Part shown: piece after piece, positions 45,625-53,901 of the stretch
Layout: each line of letters starts with the position of its first letter
Numbering within the stretch: the stretch's first letter is position 1
Assembly (NCBI RefSeq): GCF_040683095.1
Contig: NZ_JBFBCI010000013.1
Location: 62,001 to 126,000 of the forward strand
From: Sphaerisporangium sp040683095
Lineage (GTDB): Bacteria; Actinomycetota; Actinomycetes; Streptosporangiales; Streptosporangiaceae
DNA length: 64,000 nucleotides
Reading direction: 5' to 3'
Notes under the pieces: model-generated
Told to the model about the DNA's origin: nothing
What the model saw: only the letters and a program-made list of their open reading frames with translations
The model's database searches: none
Position numbers and translations under genes: made by a program

Positions 45625-46533
45625 CTAGCCGATGCCCGCGAAGAGATCGTCCTCGCGGTCGTGGGGCGCGCCGAGCCCCCCGGCCTCCTGGGGGATCCCG
45701 CGTCCGGCCGGGCCGCGCTCCCCCGCCGTGAGGATGTAGTACTCGACGCCCATCGCGCCCTCACCCATGATCTCGGACATCTTGAACCACGGGTCTTCGA
45801 GGTTCACCTGGGAACGGTGGGCGCGCAGCGCGTCCAGCTTCGCGGACACGTGGGCGCGGGCGTCGATCTCGGTGGTGATCGCCTCGTCGCGGGCGCCGAA
45901 CGGCAGTTCGTCGACGTTCCCCTCGGTGAAGAACTCGACGCCGGCCTCGCGCATGGCCTCGGCGGCGCGCCGCATCGACGACTTCGCCATGGTGGTGAAG
46001 TAGAACTTCGCGATCTTCCAGGGCTCGCCCTCGCCGAAGGACGGGTCGGCCGCGAGCTCGAAGGCCCGCCAGGCGACCCGGTACGCCTGGATGTGGTCGG
46101 GGTGGCCGTAGAAGCCGTTCTCGTCGTAGGTGACCAGCACCTGGGGGCGGACCTCACGGATGATCTCTACGAGCTCGCCGGCGGCCTCGTCCAGGTCGGC
46201 GCGCCAGAAGCACCGGGGGTTCTCGTTCGTGGGGGTGTCCATCATGCCCGAGTCGCGCCAGCGGCCGGGGCCACCGAGGAAACGGTGGTCCTCGACGCCG
46301 AGCGCCTTGCAGGCGGCCTCCAGCTCGCCGACGCGGTGCTCGCCGAGCCGGTCCTCGCGGTCGGAGGCGAGGTGGGCCAGGTCCGGCACCACGATCTCGC
46401 CCTCTTCCCCCAAAGTGCAGGTCACGAGCGTGACCTGCGCGCCTTCTGCCGCATATTTCGCCATCGTGGCCCCCGTGCCACTGCTCTCATCGTCGGGGTG
46501 CGCGTGTACCAACATCAAACGACGATCGGTCAT
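45625..46533 (-). CDS. mshB: Mycothiol deacetylase MshB
   Basis: A 302-residue LmbE-like zinc deacetylase that removes acetate from GlcNAc-inositol in mycothiol synthesis. The first zinc motif is HAHPDDES (AHPDD) near residue 10, and the third ligand is in TYDENGFYGHPDHIQAYRVA. The conserved MshB core also includes FLGGPGRWRDSGMMDTPTNE. The length fits MshB (about 300) rather than the smaller mycothiol-conjugate amidase-like proteins, although Mca is a close relative. It marks the host as a mycothiol producer. Confidence 0.92.
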   Translation of the reverse strand: MTDRRLMLVHAHPDDESSGTGATMAKYAAEGAQVTLVTCTLGEEGEIVVPDLAHLASDREDRLGEHRVGELEAACKALGVEDHRFLGGPGRWRDSGMMDTPTNENPRCFWRADLDEAAGELVEIIREVRPQVLVTYDENGFYGHPDHIQAYRVAWRAFELAADPSFGEGEPWKIAKFYFTTMAKSSMRRAAEAMREAGVEFFTEGNVDELPFGARDEAITTEIDARAHVSAKLDALRAHRSQVNLEDPWFKMSEIMGEGAMGVEYYILTAGERGPAGRGIPQEAGGLGAPHDREDDLFAGIG

Positions 46534-46603
46534 GTCCCGAGGTTATCCACAGCTCAAAGCGCGGGTCATCTCGGTTCCACGCCCGCCTGGCAGGATGAGG
46601 GGC

Positions 46604-48682
46604 ATGAGTGAGAGCTTCCCGCGCCTTTACGCAAGGACCCGCCGGTTCAGCCTCGGTGTTCCCCGAGGCTTCACGATCGCGCCCGGCGGCGGACGCGTCG
46701 TCTTCCTGCGCAGCCGGTCCGGCACCGACCCGGTGACGTGCCTGTGGGAGCTCGACATCTCCTCGGGCGCCGAGCGCCTGCTGGTCGACCCTGCCGATCT
46801 CAACCCGGCCGATCTCGGTGCGGCCGACGAAGACCTCCCCGCCGAGGAGCGCGCCCGCCGTGAGCGCGCCCGCGAGCAGGCCGGCGGCGTGGTCGCGTAC
46901 TCCTCCGACTCGGCGCTCTCCTCAGCCGTCTTCGCGCTCTCCGGCGGTCTCTACCTCGCCGACCTCGCCTCGGGCGCGGTGCGCCGGCTCGACACCGAGG
47001 GCGCCGTGATCGACCCGCGCCTCTCCCCCGACGGCGCCCACGTCGCGTACGTCAGCGGCGGCGCGCTGCGGGTGCGCGACGTTGCCACCGGCGAGGACCG
47101 CGCGCTCGCCACCCCCGAGTCCGGCGGGGTGACGTACGGTCTGGCCGAGTTCATCGCCGCCGAAGAGCTCGACCGCATGCGCGGCCACTGGTGGTCCCCG
47201 GACGGCGCCGCGCTGCTCGCCGAGCGGGCCGACGACTCGCCCGTGCGGCGGTGGCACATCGCCGACCCGGCCAACCCGTCCAGCCCTCCGGTCACGGTGG
47301 GCTATCCCGCCGCCGGCACGCCCAACGCCGTCGTCGAGCTGGTGATCCTCGGGCTCGACGGCTCGCGCGTGGAGGTCCCGTTCGAGGACGAGTACCTGGT
47401 GTCCGCGAGCTGGGACCGGCACGGCCCCCTGATCGTCACCATGCCGCGCGACCAGAAGGCCCTGCGGGTGTTCGCCGTCGACGCCGCGACCGGTGCCACG
47501 ACCCTGCTGCGCGAGGACGCCGACGACGCATGGGTGGACGTCGTGCCCGGCGTCCCGGCGCGCCTGTCCGACGGCACTCTGGTGTGGACGGCCGACGCGG
47601 ACGGCGGCCGGCGCCTGGTCATCGGCGACGCGCCCGTCACCCCGCGGGCCCTGCAGGTCCTCAACGTGCTCGGCCTGGACGGCGACACCGTGCTGTTCCG
47701 GGCGAGCGCCGAGCCCACCGAGGCCCACCTGTGGACGTGGTCCGCCGGGACGATCTCGCCGCTGACCAGTGAGCCGGGTGTCCACACCGGCCACCTCACC
47801 GGCGGCACCCTGCTCGTCGCGAGCCAGACCCTCGACGTCCCCGGCACCACCGTCTGGGTGACCTCCGGCGACCGCAGGCTCGCCCTCGCCTCCGTCGCCG
47901 AGCGCCCGAAGCTGGAGCCCCGGGTGTCGCTGATCCGCGCGGGCGAGCGCGAGCTGCGCACGGCCGTGCTGTTCCCGACCGGCCACGTGCCCGGCTCCCG
48001 CCGCCTGCCCGTCCTCATGGACCCCTACGGCGGCCCGCACGCGCAGCGCGTGCTGTCGGCCGCCCGCGCCTACCTGGAGCCCCAGTGGTTCGCCGACCAG
48101 GGCTTCGCCGTGGTCATCGCCGACGGCCGCGGCACGCCCGGGCGGGGTCCCGCCTTCGAGCGGGCGGTGCTGCACGACCTGGCCACCCCCGTCCTGGACG
48201 ACCAGGTCGACGCGCTGCGGGCGGCCGCCCAGCTCCACCCCGACGACCTCGACCTGTCCCGCGTGGCCATCAAGGGCTGGTCGTTCGGCGGGTTCCTCGC
48301 CGCCCTGGCCGTCCTGCGCAGGCCCGACGTCTTCCACGCCGCCATCGCCGGGGCGCCGGTCACCGACTGGCGGCTCTACGACACCGGGTACACCGAGCGC
48401 TACCTCGGTCACCCCGACGAACTGCCCGACGTGTACGACCGGTCCTCGCTGATGGCCGACGCCGAGAAGCTGGAGCGCCCGCTGCTGCTGATCCACGGCC
48501 TCGCCGACGACAACGTGGTCGCCGCGCACACGCTGCGCCTGTCCTCGGCGTTGCTCGCGGCGGGCCGGCCGCACACCGTGCTGCCCCTGTCGGGGGTCAC
48601 CCACATGACGCCTCAGGAGGTCGTCGCCGAGAACCTGCTGCTGCTCCAGGTCGAGTTCCTGCGCAGGTCGCTGGGCTCGTGA
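46604..48682 (+). CDS. S9-family prolyl oligopeptidase (dipeptidyl peptidase IV-like)
   Basis: A 692-residue cytosolic protein. An N-terminal beta-propeller of the DPP-IV type (about 1-430) is followed by an alpha/beta hydrolase domain. The nucleophile Ser is in IKGWSFGGFLAALAV (GxSxGG), the Asp in LLLIHGLADDNV and the His in LSGVTHMTPQEV. The double-Glu pattern AAEELDRMRGHWWSPDG resembles the N-terminal anchor of dipeptidyl peptidases. The ATG at 46604 was chosen because upstream codons overlap mshB antisense. Confidence 0.9.
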   Translation: MSESFPRLYARTRRFSLGVPRGFTIAPGGGRVVFLRSRSGTDPVTCLWELDISSGAERLLVDPADLNPADLGAADEDLPAEERARRERAREQAGGVVAYSSDSALSSAVFALSGGLYLADLASGAVRRLDTEGAVIDPRLSPDGAHVAYVSGGALRVRDVATGEDRALATPESGGVTYGLAEFIAAEELDRMRGHWWSPDGAALLAERADDSPVRRWHIADPANPSSPPVTVGYPAAGTPNAVVELVILGLDGSRVEVPFEDEYLVSASWDRHGPLIVTMPRDQKALRVFAVDAATGATTLLREDADDAWVDVVPGVPARLSDGTLVWTADADGGRRLVIGDAPVTPRALQVLNVLGLDGDTVLFRASAEPTEAHLWTWSAGTISPLTSEPGVHTGHLTGGTLLVASQTLDVPGTTVWVTSGDRRLALASVAERPKLEPRVSLIRAGERELRTAVLFPTGHVPGSRRLPVLMDPYGGPHAQRVLSAARAYLEPQWFADQGFAVVIADGRGTPGRGPAFERAVLHDLATPVLDDQVDALRAAAQLHPDDLDLSRVAIKGWSFGGFLAALAVLRRPDVFHAAIAGAPVTDWRLYDTGYTERYLGHPDELPDVYDRSSLMADAEKLERPLLLIHGLADDNVVAAHTLRLSSALLAAGRPHTVLPLSGVTHMTPQEVVAENLLLLQVEFLRRSLGS

Positions 48683-48689
48683 CCGGCCG

Positions 48690-50459
48690 CTACCGGCGCG
48701 GGGCGCCGTGCCAGCTCTCCCACAGCGCGGCATAGGCGCCCCCCGCGGCGACCAGTTCGTCGTGCGCGCCCAGCTCGCTGATGCGCCCGTTCTCCACGAC
48801 GGCCACGCGGTCGGCGTCGTGCGCGGTGTAGAGCCGGTGGGCGATGGCTATCACCGTGCGCCCGTCCAGCACGGCCGCGAGCGACCGCTCCAGGTGGCGC
48901 GCGGCGCGGGGGTCGATCAGCGAGGTCGCCTCGTCCAGCACGAGCGTGTGCGGGTCGGCGAGCACGAGCCGGGCCAGGGCGACCTGCTGGGCCTGCGCGG
49001 GCGAGACCGCGAGCCCGCCCGAGCCGACCACCGTGTCCAGCCCGGCGGGCAGCGCCTCCACCCACTCCCAGGCGTCGACGGCGGCGAGCGCCTCCTTGAC
49101 CTCGCTGTCGCCGGCGTCGGGACGGCCGATCAGCACGTTGTCGCGCAGCGTGCCCCGGAACACGTGGTGTTCCTGGGTGACGAGGGCGACGTGGCCGCGC
49201 AGCTCGTCCAGCGGCAGCTCGACGAGCGGGACGCCGCCGACGGTGACGGTGCCGGTGCGCGGGCCGTGGATGCCCGCGAGCAGCCGTCCGAGCGTCGACT
49301 TGCCGGCGCCCGACGGGCCGACCATCGCCAGCCGCTCGCCGGGCGCGACCCGCAGCGAGACGCCGCGCAGGACGTCGTGGCCCTCGCGGTAGGCGTAGCG
49401 GACGCCGTCGGCGACCATCTCCTCGCCCTCCGGCCGCCTGGTGCCCGCGCTGCGGTCGTCGGGGACGTTGGCCACGCCGAGCAGCCGCGCCAGCGACGCC
49501 GCGCCGACCTGGAGCTCGTCCACCCAGGACAGCAGCCGGTCGAGCGGGTCGACGAGCTGCTGGGCGTACAGGGTGGCCGTGGCGACCTGGGCCAGGCCGA
49601 CCCAGCCGTTGACGTAGAACAGGCCGCCGATCAGGATCGTCGCCGTGACCGGGATGACGTAGCCCATCTCGACCGCCGGGAACCACACCGTGCGCAGGCC
49701 CAGGGTGTACCGCTCGGCCACCCACGACCGCGCGATGTCGCCGTCGGTGCGGGCGTGGCGGCGGCGCTGCAGGCCGAACGCCTCGACGGTGCGCGCGCCC
49801 TCGACGGTCTCGGCCAGCCCCTCGGTCATCTCGGCGTAGGCGGCGTTCTCGCGCAGGTAGCCATCCCTGGCCCGCTTGAGGTACCACCGGGTGGCCACCC
49901 ACAGCAGCGGAACGGCGATGAGCGAGGGCAGCAGCAGCAACGGGCCGGTCAGGGCCAGCGCGCCCAGCACGAACGCCCCCGCCACCAAGGCGATCAGCGT
50001 CTCGGGGACGGCATGACGCACGGTGCGCGACAGCGCGTCGACGTCGCGGGAGGTGCGGGTCACCAGGTCGCCGGACCCGGCCCGTTCGACGGTCGAGAGC
50101 GGCAGGGCGAGGACGCGGTCGACGAAGTCCTCGCGCAGCTCGGCCAGCACCCTCTCGCCGAGCTTGGCCGAGGCGTACACCGCCGCGCGGATCAGCACGG
50201 CCTGCGCGACGATGAACGCGGCGATGGTCAGGGCGACGGTGTCGACGGAGACGCCCGTGCCGTCGCGCACGTGCTCGACCAGCTCGCCGAGCATGCGCGG
50301 CGCGACCAGCCCCGTGGCGGCGGCCAGCCCGTGCAGGCCGAGGGCCAGCGAGAGCTGCCGGGGGTACTTCAGCGCCAGCCGCCGGGCGTACGCGCGTACC
50401 TGCCGCCGGTCGGCGACCGGCAGGATGCGTTTACTACGGTCGCTGCTCATGGTTCTCAT
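48690..50459 (-). CDS. ABC exporter half-transporter, subunit 2 (canonical Walker motifs, degenerate signature)
   Basis: A 589-residue type IV ABC half-transporter: six membrane helices, then an ATPase domain. Walker A is GPSGAGKSTLGR and Walker B is HTLVLDEATSLIDP, with an intact H-loop in IAIAHRLYTAHD. The signature is VSPAQAQQVALARL in place of LSGGQ. It starts one base inside the stop of the partner gene. The two proteins should form a heterodimer with a single working ATP site; the substrate is unknown. Confidence 0.88.
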   Translation of the reverse strand: MRTMSSDRSKRILPVADRRQVRAYARRLALKYPRQLSLALGLHGLAAATGLVAPRMLGELVEHVRDGTGVSVDTVALTIAAFIVAQAVLIRAAVYASAKLGERVLAELREDFVDRVLALPLSTVERAGSGDLVTRTSRDVDALSRTVRHAVPETLIALVAGAFVLGALALTGPLLLLPSLIAVPLLWVATRWYLKRARDGYLRENAAYAEMTEGLAETVEGARTVEAFGLQRRRHARTDGDIARSWVAERYTLGLRTVWFPAVEMGYVIPVTATILIGGLFYVNGWVGLAQVATATLYAQQLVDPLDRLLSWVDELQVGAASLARLLGVANVPDDRSAGTRRPEGEEMVADGVRYAYREGHDVLRGVSLRVAPGERLAMVGPSGAGKSTLGRLLAGIHGPRTGTVTVGGVPLVELPLDELRGHVALVTQEHHVFRGTLRDNVLIGRPDAGDSEVKEALAAVDAWEWVEALPAGLDTVVGSGGLAVSPAQAQQVALARLVLADPHTLVLDEATSLIDPRAARHLERSLAAVLDGRTVIAIAHRLYTAHDADRVAVVENGRISELGAHDELVAAGGAYAALWESWHGAPRR

Positions 50460-52153
50460 CACTCGGACCGGGTCACGGTCGCGGCGTAGTCGGGGCTGGT
50501 GGCGAGGAGGGTGCGGTGGTCGCCTTCGGCGCGGGCCACCCCGTCGTCCATGAAGATCACGTGGTCGGCGCGGTCGAGCATGAGCGGGCTGGTGGTGCAC
50601 ACCAGCGTCGTGCGGCCCTGTCGCGCCCTGCCGAGCCGCTCGGCGACGCGCGCCTCGGTGTGGGCGTCCACGGCGCTGGTGGGCTCGACGAGGATCAGCA
50701 CCTCCGGGTCGGCGACCAGCGCCCGGGCCAGCCGCAGGCGCTGCTGCTGGCCGCCGGAGAACTCGCGCCCGGCCTCGGCGATGTGCGAGTCCAGGCCCTC
50801 CGGTAACGCCTCGACGATGTCCTCGGCGCACGCGGCGCTCAGCGCCCGCCGCAGGTCGTCGTCGGAGGCCGCGCCGGTGACGTCGAGCTGGTCGCGCAGC
50901 CGCCCGCTGAACAGCCGGGCGCCGTTGTCGGCGACGAGGACGCGCCGCCGCGCCTCCTCCAGCGGCAGGTCCGCGAGCGGCACGCCGCCGAAGGTGACGT
51001 CACCCGCGGGCACGTACAGGCCGAGGCGGTCGGCGACGGCGATGGCGTCCTCGGGCACCGCGCCGGCGAGGGCCGTGAACGTGCCCCGCCGGACGGTGAC
51101 GCCCGACGCGGCGTCGGCGAGGTCGCCCCCGGGCGCCCCCGCGGCGGTGCCCGTGCCGCTGACCTCGGGGTCCAGGGACAGGATACGGACGACCCTGCGC
51201 GCCGCGACGTGGCCCTTGGTGAGCTTGTCTGCCATCTCGGTGAGCGTGCGCAGCGGACCGACCAGGAACAGCGCGTACGCGTAGAACGAGACGAGCTCGC
51301 CGGGCGAGATCATGTGGTCCAGGGCGAGGTGGGCGCCGCGCCAGGTGACGAAGGCGATGAGCAGGCCGGGCAGCAGGAGCTGCGCGCCCTCCAGGGTGGC
51401 GTCCACGGCGGCCACGCGCACGCCCGCGGCCCGCACGCGCTGGGACTCCTCGCGGTAGCGGTCGGCGAACACCTGCTCGCCGCCGATGCCGCGCAGCACC
51501 CGCAGGCCGGCGACGATGTCGGACGCGCGGGTGGCGAGCTCGCCCTGAAGGTCGCGCTGGGCGTGCTGGCGGCGGTGCAGCGGGCGCAGCAGCGGGACGA
51601 CGGCGAGGGCCATCAGCGGGACGCCGATCAGGACGATCACGCCGAGCTGGGGCGAGGTGGTGAGCAGGATCACCGTGACCGCCACGATGGCGACCAGCGA
51701 GCCGGTGCCGCGCAGCAGGATGTCCAGGGAGTTGCCGATGTGGGCGATGTCGGAGTTGCCCACACTGATCACCTCGCCGGTGGACAGCAGTTTCGGCAGC
51801 GTCGCACCGAGCCGGGTGGCCTGACGGGCGGTCACCTGGACGGTGCGGTAGGCGGCGGACAGCCAGTTGTAGACGGCCATGCGGTGGCGCATCACGCCGC
51901 CGAAGGCCGTGGTGACGCCGAGGCCGAGCATGATGGCCGACCAGCGGACCAGCGCGGCCGTGTCGCCGGCCATCAGGCCGTCGACGGCGCGGCCGAGCGC
52001 GAAGGGGACGAACGCCTGCGCGAGCCACCACAGCACCGCGTAGCCGATGCCGATGAGCAGAGGCACCGCCTGCCCGCGGGCCGTCCACCAGAGGTAGCGG
52101 ATCGGGCTGCGGGCATCGGGAACGCCGGGATCGGCGTGGGGCAGGGGGCGCAT
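50459..52153 (-). CDS. ABC exporter half-transporter, subunit 1 (degenerate Walker motifs, canonical signature)
   Basis: A 564-residue half-transporter with an N-terminal six-helix membrane domain. In its ATPase domain the Walker A position reads LAGAVPEDAIAVADRLG, with no GK[ST]. Walker B is LILVEPTSAVD (Asp to Val), and the H-loop is CTTSPLM with no His. The signature FSGGQQQRLRLARAL is intact. This is the mirror image of subunit 2. The ATG at 52153 has GAAGGG upstream. It is the first gene of the pair. Confidence 0.88.
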   Translation of the reverse strand: MRPLPHADPGVPDARSPIRYLWWTARGQAVPLLIGIGYAVLWWLAQAFVPFALGRAVDGLMAGDTAALVRWSAIMLGLGVTTAFGGVMRHRMAVYNWLSAAYRTVQVTARQATRLGATLPKLLSTGEVISVGNSDIAHIGNSLDILLRGTGSLVAIVAVTVILLTTSPQLGVIVLIGVPLMALAVVPLLRPLHRRQHAQRDLQGELATRASDIVAGLRVLRGIGGEQVFADRYREESQRVRAAGVRVAAVDATLEGAQLLLPGLLIAFVTWRGAHLALDHMISPGELVSFYAYALFLVGPLRTLTEMADKLTKGHVAARRVVRILSLDPEVSGTGTAAGAPGGDLADAASGVTVRRGTFTALAGAVPEDAIAVADRLGLYVPAGDVTFGGVPLADLPLEEARRRVLVADNGARLFSGRLRDQLDVTGAASDDDLRRALSAACAEDIVEALPEGLDSHIAEAGREFSGGQQQRLRLARALVADPEVLILVEPTSAVDAHTEARVAERLGRARQGRTTLVCTTSPLMLDRADHVIFMDDGVARAEGDHRTLLATSPDYAATVTRSE

Positions 52154-52433
52154 AACCCTTCCAGGCTCGCAGCCGGACAGCCGGGCGGCAATCGATTTTC
52201 GGCCGCGCACGCCCTCCGACCAGGGAAGACATGACAGGCGCGTTTTGGCCTCGCTCCGCTCGGCGGGTTCGGGGCGCGTGAACCGACGTCGCCGGCCAGC
52301 TCCTGGTCACCGCCGGCGAGAACCACGACCGCCTCCGCTCCGAGGCCGCATTCGCCATGCTCTGCGGTGCCGCCCCGATCCCTGCCTCATCCGGCAAGAC
52401 CAGCCGTCACCGCCTCAACCGAGGCGGCTGCGG

Positions 52434-52480
52434 GTGTCAACCACGGTTGACACCCGCCGAGTGTCAACCTATATTGACAG
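52434..52480 (+). promoter_or_regulatory. Near-consensus promoter with two overlapping operators, predicting a leaderless mRNA
   Basis: TTGACA (52447-52452), a 17-base spacer and TATATT (52470-52475) make a near-ideal vegetative promoter. The ATG of the HTH gene lies at 52483, seven bases after the -10, so transcription should start at or next to it. GTGTCAACC-AC-GGTTGACAC (52434-52453) is a perfect palindrome over the -35. GTGTCAACC-TA-TATTGACAG (52461-52480) is a related, imperfect one over the -10. The regulator encoded directly downstream is the obvious candidate repressor. Confidence 0.8.
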
Positions 52481-52482
52481 TC

Positions 52483-52716
52483 ATGAGTGATACGGCACAA
52501 CTGGCCTCGGACGCCGGCAGCCGCGATCCCGCCGTCGGCCTTCGCGCGGTACGGGCCCTGCGGACGTTGGTCGAGCGTCTGGAGGCGCTCCAGGTGGACA
52601 ACGCCCGCGAAATGGGCTGGTCCTGGCAGGAGATCGCGGTTCTGCTCGGTGTGAGCAGGCAGGCGGTTCACAAGAAGTACGCGGGCGGCCGCGGTCTACT
52701 CAGACGGGAGAAATGA
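52483..52716 (+). CDS. Small HTH regulator paired with a ClpN-domain protein
   Basis: A 77-residue protein. RTLVERLEALQVDNAREMGW is a helical dimerisation segment, and SWQEIAVLLGVSRQAVHKKY is a clear helix-turn-helix. There is no room for a ribosome-binding site if the promoter upstream is used, so it should be translated leaderless. Its stop overlaps the next start (ATGA). Such HTH/ClpN pairs are common in actinobacteria; autorepression through the two upstream palindromes is inferred. Confidence 0.88.
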   Translation: MSDTAQLASDAGSRDPAVGLRAVRALRTLVERLEALQVDNAREMGWSWQEIAVLLGVSRQAVHKKYAGGRGLLRREK

Positions 52717-53279
52717 GCATGTTCGAGCGGTTTACCGCGGACGCCCGCCTGACGGTCGTCCAGGCCCAGGAGGAGGCCCGGGTCCTCGGCCACGACCACA
52801 TCGGCACCGAGCACCTCCTGCTCGCCCTCCTCCGCCAGAACCCGTCGGTCGGCGGCCAGGTCCTGCTCCGGCACGGGCTCGACCACGACCAGGTGGGCGA
52901 CAGGGTCAGAGGGCTACTGGCGGGCACGGCCCCCGACACGCTCGACGCGGAGGCCCTGGAGACGATCGGCATCGACCTCGGCGCGGTCCGCGAGAAGGTC
53001 GAGGCGGCGTTCGGCCCCGGCGCCCTCGACCGCGGGCCCCGCAACCGCCGCGACCGGCCCTGGCGCTTCGGCGGGCGCAGCCCCTTCACCTCTCGGGCCA
53101 AGAAGGTGCTGGAACTCTCCCTGCGCGAGGCCCTTGCCCTCAAGCACAACTACATCGGCGACGGCCACATCCTGCTCGGCCTGATGCGCGAGGGCCAGGG
53201 CCTCGCCACCCGCGTCCTCGCCGACGCCGCCCTCGACTTCGAAGCCCTCCGCCAGGACGTGCGCGCCGAACTGAGCTGA
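52713..53279 (+). CDS. Clp N-terminal domain protein (two Clp repeats, no ATPase)
   Basis: A 188-residue protein with two Clp_N repeats: FTADARLTVVQAQEEARVLG with HIGTEHLLLALLRQ (about 5-60), and FTSRAKKVLELSLREALALK with YIGDGHILLGLM (about 125-180). These are the substrate-binding module of ClpC/ClpA. The AAA+ domains are absent, so it cannot unfold proteins itself and may act as an adaptor or decoy for ClpC. It is translationally coupled to the HTH gene. Confidence 0.9.
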   Translation: MSMFERFTADARLTVVQAQEEARVLGHDHIGTEHLLLALLRQNPSVGGQVLLRHGLDHDQVGDRVRGLLAGTAPDTLDAEALETIGIDLGAVREKVEAAFGPGALDRGPRNRRDRPWRFGGRSPFTSRAKKVLELSLREALALKHNYIGDGHILLGLMREGQGLATRVLADAALDFEALRQDVRAELS

Positions 53280-53310
53280 CTCGCGCGCCCGGACACGCGT
53301 ATTTGTGGAT

Positions 53311-53519
53311 GTCGCCCCGCGCCCGCGGGGATGTTCCTGGTGCTCAGCACGCGCCGCTCGTCCAGTCGGCGTCGCCCCCGCGCCCGCGGGGATGTTCCGT
53401 TCGGTGCGACGCCAGAGGACCGGGCGCGGCCATCGCCCCCGCGCTAGCGGGGATGTTCTCCAGACCTGTCGGCTCGGCTGGACTGGGCATTGGTCGGCCC
53501 GCGCCCGCAAGGATGTTCC
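53311..53519 (+). CRISPR. CRISPR array 4, decayed type I-E relic, four repeats
   Basis: Repeats at 53311-53337 (one C short), 53371-53398 (perfect), 53432-53459 (GCGCTAGCGG variant, altered ends) and 53493-53519 (decayed). The period is 60-61 bp. The sequence belongs to the array 1/2 family (GTCGCCCCCGCG ... GATGTTCC), not the nearer array 3 family. The orientation is plus. Decay increases to the right, so the trailer is on the right. No cas genes or leader are recognisable. Confidence 0.9.
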
Positions 53520-53901
53520 GTCGTCCACAACCCAGTGTCGTCCACAACCCCAGTGATGACATGTTCACCGGAAGGGGACCAGTGCGTGGGTGGCGACCCT
53601 GGAGGAGAGCGCCGAAAACGCACTGGTCGCGGGCCTCGATGGCCCGCCGCAGCGGACTGTCGAGGATGGTAGATCCCGCCCCGCCTGTCCCGCTTGGTAG
53701 GGGCGTCCCACGCCACAGGCCACAAGGTCTCCCCGTACCCCGCCACGGCCTTTCCTTTCACGCAAGCCTCCAGCATGAAAGGATAAGCCGTATCCTTTCA
53801 CGGCCCTGGCGCTCGTGTAAGGATACGAAGCATCCAGCAGGTACCTACGGTTACTCCTCCCGCTACGCCTTGAACGCTCTGGCGATGGCTATCGTGCTCG
53901 G
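53520..53901. other. Gene-free region with a short tandem duplication and two inverted repeats
   Basis: A tandem duplication of about 18 bp (GTCGTCCACAACCCAGT, then the same with an extra C) directly follows the last CRISPR relic. GACCAGTGCGT (53577-53587) and ACGCACTGGTC (53618-53628) form a perfect 11-bp inverted repeat. TGAAAGGATA (53776-53785) and TATCCTTTCA (53791-53800) form a perfect 10-bp palindrome around AGCCG about 100 bp upstream of the sigma factor gene, a candidate regulator site. No protein frame is convincing. Confidence 0.65.

Noticed and set aside
46922..48733. A 603-codon minus-strand frame opposite the S9 peptidase
   Set aside because: Gly/Arg/Val-rich composition with no motif; antisense to a gene with a complete catalytic triad.
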